A stretch of DNA of 64,000 nucleotides, taken from positions 146,802 to 210,801 of the forward strand of contig NZ_JAQIYM010000014.1 in the NCBI RefSeq assembly GCF_028823535.1, written 5' to 3'. The notes beneath the pieces were generated by a model that was not told where the DNA came from, did no database searches, and worked only from the letters and a program-made list of their open reading frames with translations. Both the position numbers and the translations under genes were made by a program. The DNA is from Pseudomonas serbica (lineage in GTDB: Bacteria; Pseudomonadota; Gammaproteobacteria; Pseudomonadales; Pseudomonadaceae). Positions 34,109-43,001 of the stretch are shown here, piece after piece; position 1 is the first letter of the stretch; each line of letters begins with the position of its first letter.

Positions 34109-35044
34109 ATGACCCAGTCAAAACCCGTTGATCAGAAGACTTCCACTTCGCAACGCACGACGTTGTTGTTATTGGCAACGGATAACAGCCGTTCAATCAT
34201 CGGCGAAATCGTCGATGGCAAAACCAACGCCATCGCCTATTCCGCTTACGGCCAACAGTCCGGGCAACAGGAGGTCACAACACGTTTGGGCTTCAATGGC
34301 CAATTGCGTGAGATGCAAACCAGTTGGTATGTGTTGGGTAATGGCTACCGTGTCTACAACCCGCGATTGATGCGGTTTCATAGTCCGGACAGTTGGAGTC
34401 CATTTGGGCGGGGTTGGTTGAATCCTTATATGTATTGCGCAGGGGATCCGGTAAATCGGGGGGATCCATCCGGGCATGGCCCTTGGGAGGTGATTAAACT
34501 CTTCATTCGGGAAAATCTGTCATTTGGGAGCTCTCAAGCGACGCTGAATGCAAGAGTCGCCGCGCGTAATGCACGATCAATCGCGAGACAAACGATAGCG
34601 AATAGCTTTATTGGTAGTAGCGCGCCGCAGTTTGTCGATACTACTGCGTCATCTTTTTTGCCTCGAGTGGGCGAACATTTGGATTCGCTTCCAAAATGGC
34701 GTCCTCGCCCAAACACAGCAAGCCTCCCTGAACAATCGGGGCATGGTGTCGGAGGCGTGTGGCCAACCGCAATGAGTGCCCACCAATCCAGTGCGCGACG
34801 TGGCAACAGCTCACTCAACACTTCAAGTCGGGGGCGTAGCAGTGGTCACCAACCTGACACGTCAGAAAGCTCAAAACTTTCGCCCCCCAAACAAACACCG
34901 ACAGCTTCCGATCAACCCTCCAACAAACGAACTTCACTACCCAATTATGCCGACGCCATGCCGCCTGGTTACAAGGAAGCACAAAATGCTGTAGTAAAAG
35001 CACAGGAGCTTGTCTTGTATACAAGTCAATTTCGCAGTCGTTAA
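34109..35044 (+). CDS. Small stand-alone RHS-core protein with unknown C-terminal tail
   Basis: 311 residues. Residues 15-125 form a single RHS-associated core (IGEIVDGKTNAIAYSAYGQQ, LGNGYRVYNPRLMRFHSPDSWSPFG, CAGDPVNRGDPSGH), which in long RHS proteins marks the point before a variable toxin tip. The C-terminal about 185 residues are Ser/Pro/Thr/Asn-rich and match nothing I know. Such short RHS-core proteins occur as single genes in P. fluorescens-group genomes. GC is visibly lower than in the neighbours. There is no secretion signal and no obvious immunity gene beside it, so a toxin role is only possible. Confidence 0.72.
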   Translation: MTQSKPVDQKTSTSQRTTLLLLATDNSRSIIGEIVDGKTNAIAYSAYGQQSGQQEVTTRLGFNGQLREMQTSWYVLGNGYRVYNPRLMRFHSPDSWSPFGRGWLNPYMYCAGDPVNRGDPSGHGPWEVIKLFIRENLSFGSSQATLNARVAARNARSIARQTIANSFIGSSAPQFVDTTASSFLPRVGEHLDSLPKWRPRPNTASLPEQSGHGVGGVWPTAMSAHQSSARRGNSSLNTSSRGRSSGHQPDTSESSKLSPPKQTPTASDQPSNKRTSLPNYADAMPPGYKEAQNAVVKAQELVLYTSQFRSR

Positions 35045-35106
35045 ATTCAGTTGATTTGGTTAGTGCATGCCAGTCTTTTATGCCTTCACGCTAATACCGA
35101 CCCACT

Positions 35107-35973
35107 CTACCGCTGCATCCCCCACCGCTTCACCGTCACCCTTTCCAACGAATCAAACACCAAATTCTCCACCAGCAACCCAATCAGAATCACCACCGCC
35201 AACCCGGCAAACACCTTGTCGGTATAAAGCTCATTGCGGTTCTGGAAGATGTACCAGCCCAACCCGCCCCTGCCACTGGTTGCGCCGAACACCAACTCGG
35301 CGGCGATCAACGTGCGCCAGGCGAAGGCCCAGCCGATTTTCAGTCCGGCGAGGATCGACGGCAGTGCCGCGGGGATCAGGATGAACAGCACGAAGCGCAT
35401 GCCCTTGAGGCCGTAATTGCGGCCGGCCATGCGCAGGGTTTCCGAGACGCCGAGAAAACCTGCGTACGTATTGAGCGCCAAGGCCCAGAGCACCGAATGC
35501 ACCAACACGAAGATCAGGCTGTTCTGCCCCAGGCCGAACCACAGCAGCGCCAGCGGCAGTAGTGCGATGGCCGGTAATGGGTTGAACATCGAGGTCAGGG
35601 TACTGAGCAGGTCGCGACCCAATTGCGTCGACACCGCCAAGGTGGTCAGGGCAAACGCCAGGACGATGCCAATCAGGTAGCCCTTGAGCAGCACCACCAG
35701 GGAAATCCACACCTTGCCCAGCAACTCGCCGCTGAGCAGGCCGTCGTACAGCGCGCTGGCGGTTTGCACAAAGCTCGGCAACAGCAAGTCGTTGTTCGTA
35801 TAACGCGCAGTGGCTTCCCAGAGTAGCGCCAGCAAGAACAGGATAAGGCTCTTGCGCAGCCAGCCCTGTTGCCACAGGCGTTGGCCAAGCGGTAGTTCAC
35901 GTTCCAGCGCAACGCTGGTCAGTGGCTGCAAAATGGTTTCGAATTCTTCACGCGGGGATGATAAATGGCTCAT
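35107..35973 (-). CDS. ABC transporter permease (SsuC/TauC-like)
   Basis: 288 residues with about six membrane spans and the binding-protein-dependent transport signature (GLKGMRFVLFILIPAALPSILAGLKIGWAFAW). It belongs to the nitrate/sulfonate/taurine permease group. GAGGAGGG precedes the ATG. It is the last gene of the dioxygenase-SBP-ATPase-permease unit. Confidence 0.9.
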   Translation of the reverse strand: MSHLSSPREEFETILQPLTSVALERELPLGQRLWQQGWLRKSLILFLLALLWEATARYTNNDLLLPSFVQTASALYDGLLSGELLGKVWISLVVLLKGYLIGIVLAFALTTLAVSTQLGRDLLSTLTSMFNPLPAIALLPLALLWFGLGQNSLIFVLVHSVLWALALNTYAGFLGVSETLRMAGRNYGLKGMRFVLFILIPAALPSILAGLKIGWAFAWRTLIAAELVFGATSGRGGLGWYIFQNRNELYTDKVFAGLAVVILIGLLVENLVFDSLERVTVKRWGMQR

Positions 35974-35994
35974 CGGGCCCTCCTCTCAAACGGC

Positions 35995-36855
35995 TCAATA
36001 AGCGATGCGGATGTCGGCGAAATCCAGCTCGCGCTCGGTCTCCGGCGACTGGCCTTCATCGAACAACAAGCGATGGATGCGCCGCGCCGACTCCTGGAAC
36101 GCCACGCCGCCAAGGCTGTGCAAGTCGTACTGATGGCTGTGGACTTCCGCCCGCACCCGACCCGGGTGTGGCGACAGCAACAGGATACGATTGCCCACCA
36201 CCAACGCCTCTTCGATGGAGTGCGTGACGAACAGCAGCGTGAAACGCACCTCCTCCCAGAGCAGCAGCAACTCTTCCTGCATCTTGCGTCGGGTCAGGGC
36301 GTCGAGCGCGGCGAAGGGTTCATCCATCAGAAGGATTTTCGGCTGCATCGCCAACGCCCGGGCGATGGCGACGCGCGCCTTCATGCCGCCCGACAACGTA
36401 TGTGGATAGGCGTCGGCAAACGCCGCCAAGCCGACCTTTTCCAGGTAGTGCAGCGCCCGCTCCTCGGCCTCTTTACGCTTTAGGGTGTTCGAGGCCAGCA
36501 GCGGAAACATCACGTTCTGCTTGACGGTTTTCCACGGCGGCAGTTGATCGAATTCCTGAAACACGACAATGCGGTCCGGCCCTGGCGCATCGACGCGCTG
36601 ACCTTGCAGGCGGATCTCACCCTCGACTGGCTGGATAAATCCCGCAGCGGCCTTGAGCAAGGTCGACTTGCCGCACCCGGACGGCCCGAGCAGGACGAAG
36701 CGATCCGCCGGATCCACCTCGAAACTGACCTGGTGGGTGGCACGCACCACCCGCTGGGGTGTGCGGTATTCCAGGCTGACGCTGTCGACCGAGAGCAGCG
36801 ACTGGGCGGTGGCGATCGGTTTGCTGACCGTGTGGCCTTGCAACGGGGCGTTCAT
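35995..36855 (-). CDS. ABC transporter ATP-binding protein (SsuB/TauB-like)
   Basis: 286 residues from the ATG at 36853-36855, preceded by GGGAG (an upstream in-frame extension overlaps the neighbouring gene and looks non-coding). Walker A GPSGCGKST, signature LSGGM, Walker B ILLMDEPFAALD and the switch His in FVTHS are all present. It drives the importer with the permease downstream. A C-terminal tail of about 50 residues follows the ATPase core. Confidence 0.92.
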   Translation of the reverse strand: MNAPLQGHTVSKPIATAQSLLSVDSVSLEYRTPQRVVRATHQVSFEVDPADRFVLLGPSGCGKSTLLKAAAGFIQPVEGEIRLQGQRVDAPGPDRIVVFQEFDQLPPWKTVKQNVMFPLLASNTLKRKEAEERALHYLEKVGLAAFADAYPHTLSGGMKARVAIARALAMQPKILLMDEPFAALDALTRRKMQEELLLLWEEVRFTLLFVTHSIEEALVVGNRILLLSPHPGRVRAEVHSHQYDLHSLGGVAFQESARRIHRLLFDEGQSPETERELDFADIRIAY

Positions 36856-36860
36856 GTCGG

Positions 36861-37886
36861 TCAGCTCCCTTGCAGCGGTTTGGCGTCCTGGAAGAAGTAG
36901 TCCTTCCATGAGTCCGGTTTGTGCTTGATCGCGCCCACACGGTAGAGGAACTCGGCCAACGGGTAGGTGTTTTTGGGTGTGACGCTGAATTCGAACTGCG
37001 GGTTGTCGATGATTTTCAACAGCTCGGCGCGGTCGATCTTGGCCTTGGTGACGCGGATGTAAGTGTCCGCCGCCGCGCCTTTATCGTTTTGCGCGAATTG
37101 CGCCGCTTCTGTCAGCGCATCGACGAAGGCCTTGTAGGTCTTCGGGTTTTCATCGCGGAATTTCCCGGTGGCAAACAGCACCGTCGGCGAGTTCGGCCCG
37201 AGCAGGTCGTAGGTGTTGAGCACCACGTGCACGTTTGGATTGGACAGCGCCTGATCCTGGAATGGCGGGTTGGAAAAGTGCCCGCTCAACTCGGTGCCAC
37301 CGGCGATCAACGCGGCCGTGGCATCAGGATGCGGCACGGCGATGGTGTACTTGTCGAGGCGATTGAATTCCTTGTCGCCCCACTGCTTGGCGGCCGCATA
37401 TTGCAGGAAGCGAGACTGCACCGACACACCTACGGCCGGCACCGCGATGCGGTCCTTCTCGGTGAAGTCGGCGATGGTCTTGACCTTGGGATTGTTGCTC
37501 ACCAGGTAGTACGGAAAGTTGCCCAAGGACGCCACGGCCTTGACGTTCTGCTTGCCGTGGGTGCGATCCCAGATGGTCAGCAGCGGACCAACGCCGGCAC
37601 CGGCAATGTCGATCGAGCCGGAGAGCAGCGCATCGTTGACCGCCGCGCCACCGGAGAGCTGGGTCCAGTCGACCTTGATGTCGATGCCTTCCTGCTTGCC
37701 GTACTTCTCGATCAGGTTCTGGTCGCGGACCACATTAAGCAGCAGGTAAACAATGCCGAACTGTTCGGCGATGCGGATTTCACCTTCGGCCCGGGCCACG
37801 GTCGGGGCCACCAGGCTGCCGGCGATCAGGCTGAAACCCAGGCCGATGGCCGCGGCCAGCGGTGCAAAGGGTAGACGTTTGGACAT
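36861..37886 (-). CDS. Periplasmic substrate-binding protein (SsuA/TauA/NrtA type)
   Basis: 341 residues with a long signal peptide (cleavage near ARAEGE). The mature protein has the type-II binding fold of the sulfonate/nitrate group (EQFGIVYLLLNVVRD, LSGGAAVNDALLSGSIDIAGAGVGP). It lies between the dioxygenase and the ATPase on the same strand. Given the TauD-like neighbour the ligand is probably an alkylsulfonate or sulfate ester. Confidence 0.9.
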   Translation of the reverse strand: MSKRLPFAPLAAAIGLGFSLIAGSLVAPTVARAEGEIRIAEQFGIVYLLLNVVRDQNLIEKYGKQEGIDIKVDWTQLSGGAAVNDALLSGSIDIAGAGVGPLLTIWDRTHGKQNVKAVASLGNFPYYLVSNNPKVKTIADFTEKDRIAVPAVGVSVQSRFLQYAAAKQWGDKEFNRLDKYTIAVPHPDATAALIAGGTELSGHFSNPPFQDQALSNPNVHVVLNTYDLLGPNSPTVLFATGKFRDENPKTYKAFVDALTEAAQFAQNDKGAAADTYIRVTKAKIDRAELLKIIDNPQFEFSVTPKNTYPLAEFLYRVGAIKHKPDSWKDYFFQDAKPLQGS

Positions 37887-37904
37887 GGTCGAATCTCCGG
37901 CAAA

Positions 37905-38792
37905 TCAGAAAGGCGCGTCGCCCTGGATGGTGGTGCGATACAGCTTGCGGCGCAGATGGCTGGGGCATCCGGCGGCGAGATGGATCAGCGAACGGTTGTC
38001 CCAGAACACCAGGTCATGGGGCTGCCACTGATGGCGGTAGATGTTTTGCGTCAACACGCTGTGGGCGTAGAGTTCGTCGAGCAATTGCTTGCTCTCGTCT
38101 TGCGGCAAACCAACGATGCGGGTGGTGAAACCCTCGCTGACGAACAACGCCTTGCGGCCGTTTTCCGGGTGGGTGCGCACGACCGGGTGGATGACTTCGG
38201 CGACTTGCGCCAGTTGTTCCGGGGTCAGGGTCGGGCGCCAGTTGCCTTCGAACTTGGTTTCGCTGTAGCGCGCCGTGTAGGAATGCGCGGCCGAGCGACC
38301 TTCGACGGCTTTGCGCAGCGCCTCGGGCAGGTTGTCCCAGGCTTTGTGCATGTCGGCGAACAGGGTGTCGCCGCCTTCGGACGGCAGGTCCTGGGCATGC
38401 AGCATCGAGCCCAGGCTTGGCAGTTCTTTGTAGGAAAGGTCGGAGTGCCAGAACTTGCCAGCGTCACCCAGGCCGATGGATTGGCCATTCTCGATGATGT
38501 TGGAAACGATGAGGATTTCCGGGTGCCCGGCCAGCAGGAATTGCTTGAGCACATGGATCTGCAACACGCCAAAACGACGGCTGAAATCGATTTGCTGCTC
38601 GGGGGTGATGCGTTGGTCGCGGAACACCACCACATGATGATCCAGGTGCGCACGGTGAATGCGCGCGAAGTCCTGGTCATTGACCGGGCGGGACAAATCG
38701 AGACCGACGATCTCGGCACCCACCGCCCCGCTGAACGGGCGGACTTCGAAGAATTGTGGCGCGATGCTTGGCGATGCTGAAGCTGCAGACAT
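37905..38792 (-). CDS. TauD/TfdA-family 2-oxoglutarate-dependent dioxygenase
   Basis: 295 residues. The Fe(II) facial triad is visible as H and D in KFWHSDLSY and the distal His in RSLIHLAAG; the 2-oxoglutarate Arg is in LRRKLYRTTIQG. Family members oxidise taurine, alkylsulfonates, alkyl sulfates or other acids to release sulfite or sulfate. It is the first gene of an operon with an ABC importer, an arrangement like P. aeruginosa PA2310-PA2307 and the atsK/atsRBC system. It is not close enough by eye to AtsK or TauD to name the substrate. GGGAGTG lies upstream of the ATG. Confidence 0.9.
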   Translation of the reverse strand: MSAASASPSIAPQFFEVRPFSGAVGAEIVGLDLSRPVNDQDFARIHRAHLDHHVVVFRDQRITPEQQIDFSRRFGVLQIHVLKQFLLAGHPEILIVSNIIENGQSIGLGDAGKFWHSDLSYKELPSLGSMLHAQDLPSEGGDTLFADMHKAWDNLPEALRKAVEGRSAAHSYTARYSETKFEGNWRPTLTPEQLAQVAEVIHPVVRTHPENGRKALFVSEGFTTRIVGLPQDESKQLLDELYAHSVLTQNIYRHQWQPHDLVFWDNRSLIHLAAGCPSHLRRKLYRTTIQGDAPF

Positions 38793-39405
38793 AAATCACT
38801 CCCACGCACGGCACGCTCAAGGGCGCGCTCGTCGATCAGAAACTCACGGAGGTTCCGTGTTGGTTCGTGTCGTGCGGCGCGCCGATTGGTCGGCAGGTAC
38901 GCAGGGGTGTAACTTTATAGATATAAGAAATTAAATTTAAATACCGTTAATGAATAACGATATGAATTTTGCTGTGCTCCACACAGCTGATCACGAAATT
39001 GATCTCAATCGTGACGCCACAAAGTAACCCGCTCGTACACGTCGATAGCTCGCCAGTAATAATCGTTCATTAACAGATTAAAGGCGCCAATAAAATGACT
39101 AACTTTCGCCGTCTGTCCCTACGACTCTAAACTCTTCCCCACAAAATATTGACACCGCCAGCCGGGTGCCACATTATTCGCGCGCTGCAAAATGGCCATC
39201 ACGCCCTGGCGCGGTGATAGGTTTCTCTGGCTTAGTTGATTGATAAAAGTTTTTATCATTTATTGAGACGAGTTTCGCCGCCGATAGCGATGCCTGGATA
39301 TTCATTGTCTCATTGTCTCTTTGTTAGCGGCCTTCAAATTTTGCCGATTCTTAACCATTCGGGTTGAGTGTTTTTCGTGCATTGGGACGATTGGAGTAGA
39401 AGGCT
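38793..39405. other. Intergenic region between the TauD and bcs operons
   Basis: 613 bp with no convincing gene, AT-rich in parts. The left half should hold the promoter of the dioxygenase operon: small palindromes TTATA-GA-TATAA (38915-38926) and CGTTA-ATGAA-TAACG (38945-38959) lie 120-170 bp upstream of it. The right half should hold the bcs promoter and contains the palindrome at 39241-39258. I see no RNA gene. Confidence 0.6.
39241..39258. promoter_or_regulatory. Palindrome upstream of bcsE, possible operator
   Basis: Perfect 8-bp arms TGATAAAA and TTTTATCA flank a central GT, 148 bp upstream of the bcsE start. It is a candidate site for a biofilm regulator such as AmrZ or FleQ, both known to control Pseudomonas cellulose operons, but the match to either consensus was not tested. 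Confidence 0.4.
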
Positions 39406-40950
39406 GTGGGACATGTCACGTTGGCCATCCGGCATCTGCAGGATGAGCAAATGTTGCTACGCGCAGGCGGGGTATATTGGATTGCCCTGGACCGTGCGAG
39501 CGATGCGGAAATTTTTGCTCGTCAGTTTTTGTCGGCGTTATCTGAAGACGATACCGCGACGTTAATATGCAGCGGCACCGCCCCCGAAGCAATTGTCGAG
39601 ACGTTGGCTGCCGATTGCGGTCCATCGACGCTGCGCATGTTTGCCATGCCTCACGATGCGTCTGCTCGTCAGGCGTTCACGGCCTTGACCGCGGACTTAC
39701 ATCGAATAAACATCGCACGCGGTAGTCATCTACTGTTGATGGTGAATTCGGACAATATCGAAAACCTGAGTACCCAACAGTTACACCGCTGGTGTGAAAA
39801 TATTCGCCAATGGTTGTTGAATATCGACTGCACACTTTTAGTACTGTGCAGCGGTCAAGCGCCCCTGTTACATGAGTGCCTGTCACGTCTTAATGAACAA
39901 CTTTCCGGTTTGGCGCAGTTGTATCGCCAAGATGGCGCGATTCACTACCAACTGAATTTTTGGCACAGTGAATTAGGTGTTTGCGCCGCTCAAGCATTTG
40001 ACCTGGAAGTGTCCGACACTGGTTTTTCCTTGAGTGATTCGCAACTCTCCAGTCCCTCGCCAACCCGTACCGACGACCAACGCATCTACCTTACCCAGCG
40101 CTCTGCCCTTGAGGGGTCGGCCCCCTTGTCTGAGCAATGGCGGCTTTTTGAATATCGTGACGATCTCCTGCAGCAGGCGGCGCGCGCGCGCGCGGCCTGC
40201 GTGATCGTGACATTGGAAAGCAACCAGGATGTAGAACCGTTGGCCCGGCAATTACACGGATTACGCGAGCAATGTGGCGGTGCCTTGAAGATCATCGTGC
40301 GGGAAATGGAGTCTTGCCTGCGTTACCGCGACGAACGCCTTCTGCTGACTTGTGGGGCTAACCTCATCGTGCCTGCCAAAACCACTCTGGCGAACTTCCT
40401 CAGCATGGTGGAAAGCGCCCAGGGACAGATCTGGCGTTATCGCCAGACACTCGATATCCAGTCACTGTTTACACGTCTACGTCCTCCTGCGCGGCGCGGG
40501 ATATTGCCACCACGTGAATTTATCGAGTTGCTTGATGAGGTCTACGCCGGCGCTTCGGGCGAGCTTGCTCATCAATTGTTGCGGTTGCGCCCAAGAGGCG
40601 AACTGAACATCGACCAATACTTGAGTCAGATCACCTTGCGTCGCTTCGGCGACGTCGCCTGCGCTCTCGACGGTGTGTTTTATCTGTTTCTGTTCGCTTG
40701 CCGTGGCGATGGACTGGAACCCGCACTGGGCAATATCTGCCGTCTGCCATGGAGTGATCTTTTCAGCGAGTGCAAGGTACTGTCCGGTGTGGATGCTTTG
40801 CCGCGTCAGGATTTTGTCGATGCCCCCGAGGCTCTTGAAGTTACACGTTTGGCCACCGGGCAAGTAACCGCTGATTTGACTCGCGCCATCACCCAGAGCG
40901 GTTACACGCCGCAACGTATCACGCTGCCGTTGTCGGAACCGTGCCCATGA
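39406..40950 (+). CDS. bcsE: Cellulose biosynthesis c-di-GMP-binding protein BcsE
   Basis: 514 residues from a GTG start with GGAG about 10 bp upstream. The sequence matches the BcsE family (GIL domain), a cytosolic subunit that binds c-di-GMP and enhances cellulose secretion through contacts with BcsF, BcsR and BcsQ. An RxxD-type candidate for c-di-GMP contact (RFGD in ITLRRFGDVA) is visible near residue 420. It is the first gene of the nine-gene bcs operon, and its stop overlaps the bcsF start (ATGA). Confidence 0.88.
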   Translation: MGHVTLAIRHLQDEQMLLRAGGVYWIALDRASDAEIFARQFLSALSEDDTATLICSGTAPEAIVETLAADCGPSTLRMFAMPHDASARQAFTALTADLHRINIARGSHLLLMVNSDNIENLSTQQLHRWCENIRQWLLNIDCTLLVLCSGQAPLLHECLSRLNEQLSGLAQLYRQDGAIHYQLNFWHSELGVCAAQAFDLEVSDTGFSLSDSQLSSPSPTRTDDQRIYLTQRSALEGSAPLSEQWRLFEYRDDLLQQAARARAACVIVTLESNQDVEPLARQLHGLREQCGGALKIIVREMESCLRYRDERLLLTCGANLIVPAKTTLANFLSMVESAQGQIWRYRQTLDIQSLFTRLRPPARRGILPPREFIELLDEVYAGASGELAHQLLRLRPRGELNIDQYLSQITLRRFGDVACALDGVFYLFLFACRGDGLEPALGNICRLPWSDLFSECKVLSGVDALPRQDFVDAPEALEVTRLATGQVTADLTRAITQSGYTPQRITLPLSEPCP

Positions 40951-41147
40951 GTTACGTCCAATTGCTCCAGGTTATCGCGGCAAGCTGCCTGATGACCGTC
41001 GCATTAATGCTGGTACTGCGCAGTTTTTTGCAGCGCTTCAATCGCTTGCTCCAGCGGTATTTGTCACCGCGTTATCTGCAGCCGCGGGGGGTGCGTCGGC
41101 GCAAGCCCGTGTCGCCCGTTGAGAGTGACGCACATGAACCGTCCTGA
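40947..41147 (+). CDS. bcsF: Cellulose biosynthesis membrane protein BcsF
   Basis: 66 residues with one membrane span at the N-terminus (YVQLLQVIAASCLMTVALML) and a basic tail. BcsF recruits BcsE to the membrane and is needed, with BcsG, for phosphoethanolamine-cellulose. Its ATG overlaps the bcsE stop and its 3' end overlaps bcsG by 14 bp. Size, topology and position all fit. Confidence 0.85.
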   Translation: MSYVQLLQVIAASCLMTVALMLVLRSFLQRFNRLLQRYLSPRYLQPRGVRRRKPVSPVESDAHEPS

Positions 41148-42777
41148 GCGAATCGAAGTAAAAAAGACAGACGCACAAAGCGACTGGACCTGGCCGGGCC
41201 TGGGACTGTGGAATCTGTATTTTCTCATTAAGCTGGCGCTGTTTTGGGGCGGTTACCTGAACCTGCAGATCCTGCCAAACCTGGTCTTCGCCGCGGTATT
41301 GCTGGTACCGCTGCGCAATCGATACTTGGCGCTGCTGCGCACGTTGATCGCCATGCCGCTGGGTGTAGCGTTGTTCTATCAAGACACGTGGCTGCCGCCT
41401 TTCAGTAGGTTACTGGACCAGCCGGGTGTGCTGAATTTCAGCGGCGATTATCTGTTCGATCTTGCCGGACGTTTCATTGACCTGAACCTGTGCGGCGCAT
41501 TGCTGCTTTTGGTGGTGGCCTATTTCTTCTTGCGTCAGTGGCTGCGCCTGACCACCTTGACCCTTGCCGGTTTCGCCTGGGTGGGCGGAGCAGGGTTGAT
41601 GGCAATGCATGGGCAGGTACAGCAAAGCAATATGCAAACACCCGTGTCCGGTAGCACGCCGATTGTCAGCGCCGAACCGGACAGCGCGACACTCGACGCT
41701 TACCTGCAAAATTTCTACAACACCGAGGCCGGTCGGCAAGTTGTATTCCAGCCATCACCTTCGGCTGTTCAGCCGTTCGATCTACTGCTCATCAATATCT
41801 GTTCAATGGCCTGGGATGATCTGGACGCCGTTGGTTTGCGTGACAATAGCTTGTTGCAACAGATGGACATCGTGTTCGAGAACTTCAACTCGGCAACGTC
41901 CTACAGCGGGCCGGCGGCCATTCGCCTGTTGCGCGCCAGTTGCGGCCAGCAGTCGCATAGCAAGCTTTACGACGCGGCGCCCGAGCAATGCCTGTTGATG
42001 GATGACCTGCGCCAACTGGGATTCAACAGCGAAGTCATGCTCAACCACACTGGTCAGTTTGAAGGCTTTATCGACGAAGTACGTGCCCAAGGGTCATTGC
42101 CGGCGCCGGAAGTCAGCATCGCCAGTTTGCAGCGCGTTCTGGTGGGTTTCGATGGTTCGCCTATCTGGCGCGATCGAGAAGTTCTGAACAAATGGTGGCA
42201 GCACCGGGAAGGGCAGAGTGATTCCAGGGTAGCGCTCTTTTATAACACCACGACGCTGCATGACGGCAACCGCAGCCTGACCCTCGATGGCGGCACGAAG
42301 AGCGCAGAGTACAAGCCCCGCGCCCAAGCACTGATCGATGACCTGAGCGCTTTCCTCAAAGACTTGGAAAAAAGCGGACGTCGGGTAGCGGTGGTGATCG
42401 TGCCTGAGCATGGTGCCGCCTTGCACGGTGACCGCATGCAGATATCCGGAATGCGGGAAATCCCGAGTTCGTCGATTACCCACGTGCCGGTCGGCATCAA
42501 GTTAGTGGGCATGGGTAAGAATCCGCGATCGGAGCCGATTCTCATCAAAGGCCCGAGCAGTTATCTGGCTCTATCGGAAATTATCTCGCGCCTGTACGCC
42601 GCGCCTCCTCAAGGCGATGGCCTGGGCCCGGACTGGCAGGCATTGCTGACCAATCTGCCGCAAACCCCGGCGGTCTCGGAAAACGCTGGAACCGTTGTCC
42701 TCGACTACGCGGGCAAGCCTTATGTTCGGATCAAGGAGAAAGGAGCTTGGCTTCCTTACCCGCAAAGTCTCAAGTAA
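41134..42777 (+). CDS. bcsG: Cellulose phosphoethanolamine transferase BcsG
   Basis: 547 residues: four or five N-terminal membrane spans, then a periplasmic alkaline-phosphatase-fold domain that transfers phosphoethanolamine from lipid to the glucose 6-OH of cellulose. Catalytic-site elements known from E. coli BcsG are visible: the metal Cys in INICSMAWDD, the nucleophile Ser in ATSYSGPAA, and the Glu-His pair in IVPEHGAAL. The ATG at 41134 is preceded by GAGAG. Its presence predicts pEtN-cellulose instead of plain or acetylated cellulose. Confidence 0.93.
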   Translation: MNRPERIEVKKTDAQSDWTWPGLGLWNLYFLIKLALFWGGYLNLQILPNLVFAAVLLVPLRNRYLALLRTLIAMPLGVALFYQDTWLPPFSRLLDQPGVLNFSGDYLFDLAGRFIDLNLCGALLLLVVAYFFLRQWLRLTTLTLAGFAWVGGAGLMAMHGQVQQSNMQTPVSGSTPIVSAEPDSATLDAYLQNFYNTEAGRQVVFQPSPSAVQPFDLLLINICSMAWDDLDAVGLRDNSLLQQMDIVFENFNSATSYSGPAAIRLLRASCGQQSHSKLYDAAPEQCLLMDDLRQLGFNSEVMLNHTGQFEGFIDEVRAQGSLPAPEVSIASLQRVLVGFDGSPIWRDREVLNKWWQHREGQSDSRVALFYNTTTLHDGNRSLTLDGGTKSAEYKPRAQALIDDLSAFLKDLEKSGRRVAVVIVPEHGAALHGDRMQISGMREIPSSSITHVPVGIKLVGMGKNPRSEPILIKGPSSYLALSEIISRLYAAPPQGDGLGPDWQALLTNLPQTPAVSENAGTVVLDYAGKPYVRIKEKGAWLPYPQSLK

Positions 42778-43001
42778 AGAACCAGACGCTCTCTCGCAAT
42801 GAGCGAGCCGATGATATTGCTCGGCTAAAAGCCGAGCTGCATTTGCCGAGCCTGGAATACGTCGACGTTTCGGCACTGCTGGAATTAAGCCGGGCTCTCA
42901 AGCGCTGGCCGTTGCTGGCTGACTTCGCGATCACTGACATCCAGTCGTCATCGCCGGTTGCCGCGCCAGTACACCAGGGCAAGTTCGGAGCGCTTAAGTG
43001 A
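42747..43001 (+). CDS. bcsR: Cellulose biosynthesis protein BcsR
   Basis: 84 residues; the C-terminal half carries the family signature LEYVDVSALLELSRALKRWPLLADFA, nearly the same as in E. coli BcsR. BcsR partners with BcsQ and BcsE at the synthase. The frame has no ATG; the start is a TTG at 42747 with AAGGAG 8 bp upstream, inside the 3' end of bcsG (31-bp overlap). The stop overlaps the bcsQ GTG. Confidence 0.85.
   Translation: MASLPAKSQVKNQTLSRNERADDIARLKAELHLPSLEYVDVSALLELSRALKRWPLLADFAITDIQSSSPVAAPVHQGKFGALK

Noticed and set aside
34109..35044. Treating the RHS-core gene as a truncated pseudogene of a large RHS toxin
   Set aside because: There are no RHS repeats decaying upstream, and short RHS-core genes with similar N-termini are usual in this group, so an intact small gene is more likely.
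37905..38792. Calling the dioxygenase tauD or atsK
   Set aside because: The catalytic triad is common to the whole family and the flanking residues are not close enough to either by eye to fix the substrate.
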